From the NCBI GenBank assembly GCA_903830945.1, contig CAIKVT010000010.1, positions 1-42,262 on the forward strand: DNA of 42,262 nucleotides. Direction: 5' to 3'. This document shows, piece by piece, positions 36,744-42,262 of the stretch (positions within the stretch are counted from its first letter, which is position 1; each line of letters begins with the position of its first letter). The position numbers were made by a program, and so were the translations under genes. The DNA is from an uncultured Elusimicrobia bacterium. Its GTDB lineage: Bacteria; Elusimicrobiota; Elusimicrobia; UBA1565; UBA9628. The notes under the pieces are model-generated. The model was not told where the DNA came from. It did no database searches and saw nothing but the letters and a program-made list of their open reading frames with translations.

Positions 36744-37184
36744 CTACTTCGATGCCTCTTTTTTTGGGACGGCCGCATCGCCGGACCGCCTATTTCTCCT
36801 GCGATTGTGCCCGGCGTTACGTCTAATCGCCGCCTTGCAGGCGTCCGATAGGGATGCGCGGTCCTTGGCAAGACACTTGAGCAGGCCGGTGCCGATGTCC
36901 ATGGACTCGCACTTGTCCGCCTTGATCTCCGCCGCGCAATCCTGTTTGACGGCATCGTTGAGGGCCTGGCGTTCCTGCACGACGGCCTTGCACTCTGCAT
37001 CCTGGATCCTGTCGAATTTCGCGACGAGGCAAGCCATCGCTGTGTTGCCTTTCTCGCCCGCGCACAGCGTCTGCATGTCAGCCTTGCAGGCGCCGCCGCG
37101 CTTTTGGGCTCCGGGACCTTGGGCTTGGGCCATCACATTCAGAGCGACGCACAGCACCGCCGCCGTCAAGATGTTCTTATTCAT
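36744..37184 (-). CDS. Secreted protein with GLG1-like cysteine-rich repeats
   Basis: The 146-residue protein has a signal peptide (residues 1-21, ending VMAQA). Two Cys-rich repeats follow, each with four cysteines: C-KADMQTL-C, then C and C in the first (about 33-65), and CAAEIKADKC, KC and DAC in the second (about 82-115). This spacing resembles the GLG1/cysteine-rich FGF receptor repeat found in some secreted bacterial proteins. A Lys/Arg-rich tail follows. GGAGGG lies 7 bases before ATG 37184 and a promoter-like element upstream. Function is unknown. Confidence 0.78.
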   Translation of the reverse strand: MNKNILTAAVLCVALNVMAQAQGPGAQKRGGACKADMQTLCAGEKGNTAMACLVAKFDRIQDAECKAVVQERQALNDAVKQDCAAEIKADKCESMDIGTGLLKCLAKDRASLSDACKAAIRRNAGHNRRRNRRSGDAAVPKKEASK

Positions 37185-37204
37185 AGATTTCCCTCCACCC
37201 TGAT

Positions 37205-37213
37205 TTTATAGCA
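37205..37213 (-). promoter_or_regulatory. Extended -10 promoter of the Cys-rich protein gene
   Basis: On the minus strand TGC-TATAAA (37205-37213) lies 20 bases before ATG 37184. The -35 region (GTGAAT, 17 bases upstream) is weak, as is common with extended -10 promoters. Confidence 0.5.
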
Positions 37214-37274
37214 ATTTATTCCATTCTATTCACGGGGTTGACGATATCCGGCCAAGTTGATAAGCTGTTATATC

Positions 37275-38702
37275 ATGAATATCCGCACGATCAGTGCCCT
37301 GTGTCCCTTGGTTCTGACCCTGTTCCTTGCCCCGCGTCCAGCCGCTGCGTCTGAGGGCAAGCTCAATGTCGTTTTCCTGGACCTATGCTCCACCCGAGCC
37401 GACCATTTCGGGACCTATGGCTATCCTAAGAATACCACACCCAACATGGATGCGGCCGGCAAGAGCGGCGTGGTCTTCGAGAATGCGCTTTCCGAGGGTT
37501 CCTGGTGCCTGCCCAGTTATGCCAGCCTGCTTACCGGCCACGTGCCCGAGGTCCATGGCCAGTACACGAGCCTACCCGCCAGAAAGCTGCCCGACTTCGA
37601 GACCACTCTGGCGCAGATGCTCAAGACCAAGGGCTACAAGACGGCGCTCTTCAGCGGCGGGGTCTACCTGCTGCCGGAGTGGGGCCTGAGCAAGGGCTTC
37701 GATTCTTACGTGGACCTTTTTTCCACTTCCACCCCGAACCGCATCCCTGCCCCGTTCAAGGACAACTTCGACCAGATTCTGAGCTGGATGAAACAGAACA
37801 AAGGCCAGGACCAGCCCTTCTTCCTGTTCGCGGCCATAGACGATCTGCACGTGCCTTATCATGTCGACGCGAAGGATGATTATGACACCGGCTATCAGGG
37901 GGTGGCGCGCGACACGGACGTGTTCAGCGTCCCCTTTGCACGGGCCTACAACGGCGAGCCCAGCGGCTACCCGGAGTACATGAAGGAGAAGGTCAAGGAG
38001 TTCAAGAGCGACCCGAAGCACCTCAAGCATTTCATCGCGCGCTACGACGCGGCGCTCCACCAGGTGGACGGGAAGATCGGCGAGTTCCTCAAGGCCATGA
38101 AGGACATGGGTCTGGACCAGAACACACTGCTGGTCATCTCCGCGGACCACGGCGAGATGCTGGGCGAGAAGGGGAAGCTTAACCACACCGAGGGGCTCTA
38201 CGAGCCGGTGCTGCACGTGCCGCTGATCATCCGCCATCCGGAGTTCGCGGACCGGGCGGGTTCGCGCGTCAAGGCCCAGGTCCAGCGCATCGACCTCATG
38301 CCCACCATCCTGGACTTCGCAGACGTCCCCTACTCCGGGCTGGAACTGCAGGGCAAGAGCCTGCTGCCCCTGCTGCAGGATCCGCAGGCGCCCTGGCGGG
38401 AATATGCCTTCGCCAGGTCCAAGCGTAACCTGGCGCGCTTGACCGACCTCAACATCGACGAGCGGGTGGTGCGGACCTCCTGCTGGAAGCTGCACCACTA
38501 CCTTTATAAGAGCGCCTATGAGCTCTACGATATCTGCTCCGACCCGCTGGAGGCCTCGGATGTGAGCCGCACCCACCCGGCGGAGGTCAGCCGCCTCTCC
38601 TTCGAGCTGCTCAAGAATATGGAGTTCTCCAGACCCCATCAGCCCGGCCTGCCCTCCGGGGCGAAGAAGGCCCTCCTGGAGCCCCAGCCGCCCAAGGACT
38701 GA
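37275..38702 (+). CDS. Sulfatase-like hydrolase (alkaline phosphatase superfamily), exported
   Basis: The 475-residue protein has a signal peptide (LCPLVLTLFLAPRPAAA) and a sulfatase-type fold. The nucleophile region is GSWCLPSYASLLTG: Cys78 and Pro fit the C-x-P-x-R formylglycine motif, but Tyr replaces the Arg. Metal-site segments follow (STRADHFGTYGY, FFLFAAIDDLHVPYH, VISADHGEMLGEKG, NHTEGLYEPVLHVPLIIRHP). The missing Arg makes formylglycine conversion uncertain, so it may act on a phosphoester, or be matured differently. ATG 37275 has no Shine-Dalgarno. The next gene, 18 bases on, encodes a related protein with TPRs. Confidence 0.85.
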   Translation: MNIRTISALCPLVLTLFLAPRPAAASEGKLNVVFLDLCSTRADHFGTYGYPKNTTPNMDAAGKSGVVFENALSEGSWCLPSYASLLTGHVPEVHGQYTSLPARKLPDFETTLAQMLKTKGYKTALFSGGVYLLPEWGLSKGFDSYVDLFSTSTPNRIPAPFKDNFDQILSWMKQNKGQDQPFFLFAAIDDLHVPYHVDAKDDYDTGYQGVARDTDVFSVPFARAYNGEPSGYPEYMKEKVKEFKSDPKHLKHFIARYDAALHQVDGKIGEFLKAMKDMGLDQNTLLVISADHGEMLGEKGKLNHTEGLYEPVLHVPLIIRHPEFADRAGSRVKAQVQRIDLMPTILDFADVPYSGLELQGKSLLPLLQDPQAPWREYAFARSKRNLARLTDLNIDERVVRTSCWKLHHYLYKSAYELYDICSDPLEASDVSRTHPAEVSRLSFELLKNMEFSRPHQPGLPSGAKKALLEPQPPKD

Positions 38703-38720
38703 CGGCGCCACGCCAAGCCG

Positions 38721-41180
38721 ATGCTGTCCCGGATCCTCCTCCTGGCCGCAGCGTTCTCCGTCGCCGGCATGGTCCAGGCCAAGGATTTGCGTCCGACTAA
38801 CCTGCTGGTCATCACTCTCGACACACTCCGGGCCGACCATCTCCCCGTCTACGGTTACCGGCACGTGGAGACCCCGGCCATCGATCAACTGGCACGGGAA
38901 GGGGTGCTGTTCAAATGGGCCGTGTCCCAGGCGCCGCTGACCTTGGTCTCTCATGCCTCCATCTTGACCGGCCTCTATCCCCCGACCCACGGAGTGCGCA
39001 ACAACGGCGATTTCCGCGTGCCGGACGAGCAGGTCACCCTGGCCGGGCTGCTCAAGGCCGCGGGCTATAAGACCGCGGCGTTCGTCGGAACCTTCATCCT
39101 GGACGCTCGATTCGGTCTCGCCAAAGGCTTCGACGTTTATGACGACGAGATGCGCGTCAAGAAAGTCATGCATGACAGCGACTCCATCAGGATGCGCCTG
39201 GCCGAGGAGACGACGAGGAGGGCGATACGATGGCTGGAGTCCAATTACGGACCCGACGCCAAGGGCCGGGAACCATTTTTCATCTGGACGCACTTCTACG
39301 ACCCCCATCAGCCCTACCAGCCCCCCGAACCCTTCAGATCCCGCTATCCCCACAACCTTTATGACGGGGCCATCGCTTATACCGACTCCCAGTTGAAGGA
39401 GTTGTTCGACGAGCTCAAGCGTCTGGGACACTACGACGACACCTTGATCGTATTGACCGCCGACCACGGCCAGAGTTTCGGTGAGCATGGGGAATCGACC
39501 CACGGGGTATTCATCTACGAATCGACGATGCGCATTCCCCTGATGTTCAAGCTGCCGCAGGGCCTGCGCGCGGGGATCGCCCTGGACGGCCTGGCCCGAC
39601 ATGTGGACATCGTGCCCACGGTGGCCGACCTGCTGGGGCTCAAGGGCATCGCGAAGCAGACGACGCGGTCCTGGGCGGGACGCTCCCTGCGGCGTCGGAT
39701 CATGGGCAATGAGCCCAAGCCTCCCGAGGTCCTCGCTTACGCGGAAGCCTACCTGCCCCATGACCAGTACGGATGGAGCCTGCTGCGATCGATATTCGAT
39801 GGACGCTATAAATACATTCTGGCGCCGCGGCCGGAGCTCTACGACCTCTCCCTTGACCCACATGAGCGGGAGAACCTGGCCGGACAGGAGGATGCCCTGG
39901 CCGCGCGCCTTCATGCGCGGCTTGAGGCCTTGACTAAGAAAATCGAGTCCAAGTCCGCGCAGGAGCGCGCGGGCTTCGCGCCGAACGCGGGGGTCGTGGC
40001 GTTCCTGCAGGCGGCCGGTTATATGGGTGGAGGTTCCGCGGCCGGCGTCGATCTGGGCTCGGACCCTAAAGACATGATCGGTCTCCATGAGCGCATGAAC
40101 ACCGTCCGGAGCTTCGTCCGCAAGCGCGATTTCGACCAGGCACTGTCCCTGCTTGAGGATCTGATCAAGGAGGATCCGGGCAACGGCGCCTTGCTCGTCA
40201 TGAAGGCCACTACACTGAGCAAGGCCGGCCGGGTGGATGGGGCCATGCTGGCGTGGAGGCAGGTGCTCGAGCGCGACCCCAAGTCCCTGGCGGCCAAAGC
40301 CTCCTTGGCACGGATCCACATCCTTGATAAACCAGACATCAAGGCGGCGGAAAAGGAAGTCGAAGAGGCTTCTTCCATGGCGCCCAAAGACCCGGAGCTG
40401 TGGGCGCTGCGCGCGGACCTCGCCCAGGCCAGCGGCAACCTGCCGCTCGCCCTGGAGCTCTACCGGAAGGCCGATGCCATGGGCGACCACTCCAGCGCCA
40501 TGCTCGTGGGCTGGGGCAGCGCCCTCAATAAGGTTGACAAGATCGCCGAGGCCCGGGAGAAGTTGAGTGAAGCCCTGGAGGACGAACCGGACAACGACCG
40601 GGCCCACTACAACCTCGGCGTGGTCCGGGAACGCGGGGGCGAGCTCTCCGAAGCTGAGAAGGAGTACCGCCTGGCGGTCCAATACAATCCTAAAAGCAAC
40701 CTGAGTCTTGAAAATCTGGGGGCCCTGTATGACAAGCAGGGTCGCGTCCAAGAGGCCGAGGTGGTCCTGAAGGAAGCCCTGCAGGCCAACCCGGATTCCC
40801 CGGTGGCGCTTTATAATCTAGGCTCTCTCTATCTGAAATCCGGGAGGCTTGAAGAGGCGCTGCGTCTAATGAAAAATGTGGTGGCGAACGATCCGTCGTC
40901 CGCGTTTAGTCTCAACAAGCTGGGATCGATTTATTTTTCGCTCAACAAACTCGACGACTCCTATGGCCAATATGAGCGAGTTACCCACCTGGAGCAGGCC
41001 GAGCCACAGAAACGGGCCCAGGCATGGTCTGGAATGGCACGCGCCCGCGCCGCGCAGGGCCGCTTCGATGAATCGGCGGGCTGCCTTAAACAGGCCATCG
41101 CGGCCGGGGGAGAGGACTTCCGGAAATCCGCTGCGGAAGAGCCGCTGTTCCGAAATATCCTGCCACGGATTGATAAATAA
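38721..41180 (+). CDS. Sulfatase-like protein with C-terminal TPR repeats, exported
   Basis: The 819-residue protein has a signal peptide (residues 1-20, ending MVQA), a sulfatase/phosphotransferase domain (about 25-430) and at least eight TPR-like helical pairs (about 455-800, with ARVHYNLGVV-type and VALYNLGSLYLKSGRLEEAL patterns). At the nucleophile position it has Thr74 in LTLVSHASILTG instead of Cys/Ser, as in Thr-using members of the superfamily such as phosphoethanolamine or glycerol-phosphate transferases. Metal-site parts are LDTLRADHLPVYGY, FFIWTHFYDPHQPY and VLTADHGQSFGEHG. The TPRs suggest binding of a protein partner. It probably forms an operon with the previous gene. Confidence 0.87.
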   Translation: MLSRILLLAAAFSVAGMVQAKDLRPTNLLVITLDTLRADHLPVYGYRHVETPAIDQLAREGVLFKWAVSQAPLTLVSHASILTGLYPPTHGVRNNGDFRVPDEQVTLAGLLKAAGYKTAAFVGTFILDARFGLAKGFDVYDDEMRVKKVMHDSDSIRMRLAEETTRRAIRWLESNYGPDAKGREPFFIWTHFYDPHQPYQPPEPFRSRYPHNLYDGAIAYTDSQLKELFDELKRLGHYDDTLIVLTADHGQSFGEHGESTHGVFIYESTMRIPLMFKLPQGLRAGIALDGLARHVDIVPTVADLLGLKGIAKQTTRSWAGRSLRRRIMGNEPKPPEVLAYAEAYLPHDQYGWSLLRSIFDGRYKYILAPRPELYDLSLDPHERENLAGQEDALAARLHARLEALTKKIESKSAQERAGFAPNAGVVAFLQAAGYMGGGSAAGVDLGSDPKDMIGLHERMNTVRSFVRKRDFDQALSLLEDLIKEDPGNGALLVMKATTLSKAGRVDGAMLAWRQVLERDPKSLAAKASLARIHILDKPDIKAAEKEVEEASSMAPKDPELWALRADLAQASGNLPLALELYRKADAMGDHSSAMLVGWGSALNKVDKIAEAREKLSEALEDEPDNDRAHYNLGVVRERGGELSEAEKEYRLAVQYNPKSNLSLENLGALYDKQGRVQEAEVVLKEALQANPDSPVALYNLGSLYLKSGRLEEALRLMKNVVANDPSSAFSLNKLGSIYFSLNKLDDSYGQYERVTHLEQAEPQKRAQAWSGMARARAAQGRFDESAGCLKQAIAAGGEDFRKSAAEEPLFRNILPRIDK

Positions 41181-41218
41181 TCGCGAGGTTTTTGTATACT
41201 TATTTTCTACTCTAATCC

Positions 41219-42262
41219 ATGTCTTGCCATTGGATGACTAAGTTCGGTCTAGTTGCCGCGGCTTTTGTCTTGGCCGCGGCGCCTCTCATGGCCGGTCTCA
41301 GTGCCGGCCAGGGTAGTCCGAATGGCAGCGACCTCATCAGCAACACGACCGTTATTTCGCGGGCGCACGGTAATCCTCATTCCTTATCTTCTCCGACGTG
41401 CGCGACTCAGTATCCAACAACCTGTTTTAGCCCTACGACCCCCACGACTCCCACGACTCCCACGACTCCCACGACCCCCACGACTCCCACGACCCCCACG
41501 ACTCCCACGACTCCCACGACCCCCACGACTACAGGGGGAGGCAGTCCTCCAAGTACGCCTACGGGACTGATTGGGACTGCGCAAGGCATCTCTTCCATCA
41601 CCTGGAATTGGGATTCCAACGGCGCGGACGGCTACTATTTCTATCCTTCGACCGGAGGATTGCCCATCGATCTGCCGACGAACGTGTTGATACAGACGGG
41701 GCTAACTCCCAATACGACCTATGCAGCGCAGGTATCCGCGTACAACACCAATGGAGAGAGTTCGTTAAGCGGCTATGCCACGTCCTATACCCTGGCTGCC
41801 CCGCCCAGCGACACGGCCTTCACCGCGGTGTACTTCACCTCGGCCACGCTGTCCTGGACGGAGAACAATCCAGCGGGCACGTTGTACCAGGTGTCCACCT
41901 GGACGGCCGGTGGGAGCACGAGTACGGTTGTGGTCGCGACGAATTCGGCGACTTTGACCGGGCTCAGTGCGGCCACGGTGTACTTTGTCTCGGTGGAGGC
42001 CGTGAACTGGGAAGGCATTCCCAGCGCGCCGGACCAGACGGTGTCCACGGTCACGGCTCAGCCCCAGATCTGGGTGACGCCCTCGACAGCCGCTTTTACG
42101 GCATCGGGCGTGGGCATCTCCACGGCGCAGTTCAACTGGACCAGCTCGTCGCCGGGGCCTTATCTGGCCCAGGTGAGCTCGACGAACTTCTCGTCGATCA
42201 TCGACAGCTCTATTACGGCCAACACCTACATGGTCTTCGGCACGACCCTGGCTCTGTCCCCC
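41219..42262 (+). CDS. Secreted fibronectin type III domain protein (5' part, runs off the window)
   Basis: The first 348 residues are in the window with no stop. A signal peptide (MTKFGLVAAAFVLAAAPLMA from ATG 41234, or from ATG 41219) is followed by a short Ser/Asn-rich part with two cysteines, a (Pro-Thr-Thr)x11 linker encoded at 41432-41530, and then FN3-like domains: SITWNWDSNGADGYYFYP...LTPNTTYAAQVSAYNTNGESS and TSATLSWTENNPAGTLYQV...LSAATVYFVSVEAVNWEG, then a third. This is a large surface or secreted protein; FN3 domains usually bind polysaccharide or other proteins. TATACT at 41195-41200 may be its -10 box. Confidence 0.85.
   Translation, partial: MSCHWMTKFGLVAAAFVLAAAPLMAGLSAGQGSPNGSDLISNTTVISRAHGNPHSLSSPTCATQYPTTCFSPTTPTTPTTPTTPTTPTTPTTPTTPTTPTTPTTTGGGSPPSTPTGLIGTAQGISSITWNWDSNGADGYYFYPSTGGLPIDLPTNVLIQTGLTPNTTYAAQVSAYNTNGESSLSGYATSYTLAAPPSDTAFTAVYFTSATLSWTENNPAGTLYQVSTWTAGGSTSTVVVATNSATLTGLSAATVYFVSVEAVNWEGIPSAPDQTVSTVTAQPQIWVTPSTAAFTASGVGISTAQFNWTSSSPGPYLAQVSSTNFSSIIDSSITANTYMVFGTTLALSP
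41432..41530 (+). repeat. Eleven 9-base tandem repeats encoding Pro-Thr-Thr
   Basis: The unit CC(C/T)-ACG-AC(C/T) is repeated 11 times in frame. It encodes a rigid, probably glycosylated linker between the N-terminal part and the FN3 domains. Copy number could vary by slippage without breaking the frame. Confidence 0.9.

Noticed and set aside
37572-40751. Minus-strand open frame of more than 1000 codons
   Set aside because: It runs antisense to two clear sulfatase-like genes with signal peptides and active-site motifs; its own translation has no domain and is Arg/His/Gly/Leu-biased, as expected from a GC-rich antisense frame.
41432-41530. Short tandem repeats as a CRISPR array
   Set aside because: The unit is nine bases with no spacers and is in frame with a Pro-Thr-Thr linker.

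Overview
This is a GC-rich (roughly 60-65 %) bacterial chromosomal window packed with short-spaced operons. It carries one tRNA and no rRNA. The gene set is that of a Gram-negative-type heterotroph: type B succinate dehydrogenase/fumarate reductase, an AsmA-like protein, lipoproteins, HrcA/CIRCE heat-shock control, and a large secreted fibronectin type III protein. This mix, with sulfatase-TPR and FN3 surface proteins, would fit Elusimicrobiota or a similar phylum. That placement is inference; nothing here proves the taxon.

Layout. 1-1076 (-): 5' end of sdhA and complete sdhC. 1214-4646 (+): MFS transporter, endonuclease III, UraA-type permease. 4657-10714 (-): a five-gene run encoding an ACP/phosphopantetheinyl-transferase fusion, an alpha/beta hydrolase, a GAF protein, a peptidoglycan amidase and a C39-NlpC/P60 fusion, with a ferredoxin gene upstream. 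11245-13240: a tiny Cys/Ser-rich lipoprotein (+) and two tandem paralogous membrane-anchored proteins (-) with duplicated promoters. 13318-24655 (+): glycine cleavage genes gcvT-gcvH-gcvP, a lipoate ligase, a stand-alone Lrp/AsnC ligand-binding domain, three membrane proteins, an AsmA-like protein, pyrE and purB. 24701-25820 (+): an AT-richer two-gene island (GIY-YIG, KilA-N). 25837-30117: RlmI-like methyltransferase, a PD-(D/E)XK nuclease, a small basic protein and a secreted subtilase. 30135-30875: tRNA-Phe and a ClpP with an altered catalytic triad. 30971-36547 (+): consensus promoter, CIRCE, hrcA-grpE-dnaK-dnaJ-rsmE. 36559-36727: a terminator-like hairpin followed by a miniature remnant of a group IIC intron. 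36744-42262: a Cys-rich secreted protein, two sulfatase-like proteins (one with TPRs) and the start of an FN3 protein.

How genes work together. GcvT/H/P and the adjacent lipoate ligase form a glycine-oxidation module, the ligase probably loading lipoate on GcvH. HrcA represses its own operon through CIRCE. The two adjacent cell-wall hydrolases probably act on peptidoglycan together.

Most notable are the group IIC intron D5/D6 remnant between rsmE and a Cys-rich gene, a ClpP whose catalytic Asp is Asn, tandem paralogs with copied and apparently leaderless promoters, the ACP-PPTase fusion with a C-terminal membrane segment, and a cluster of GGCC-centred inverted repeats before the subtilase gene. 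No stretch over 300 bases lacks a gene; the longest gaps (28587-28812, 36548-36743, 30876-31048) hold the regulatory or mobile elements listed.
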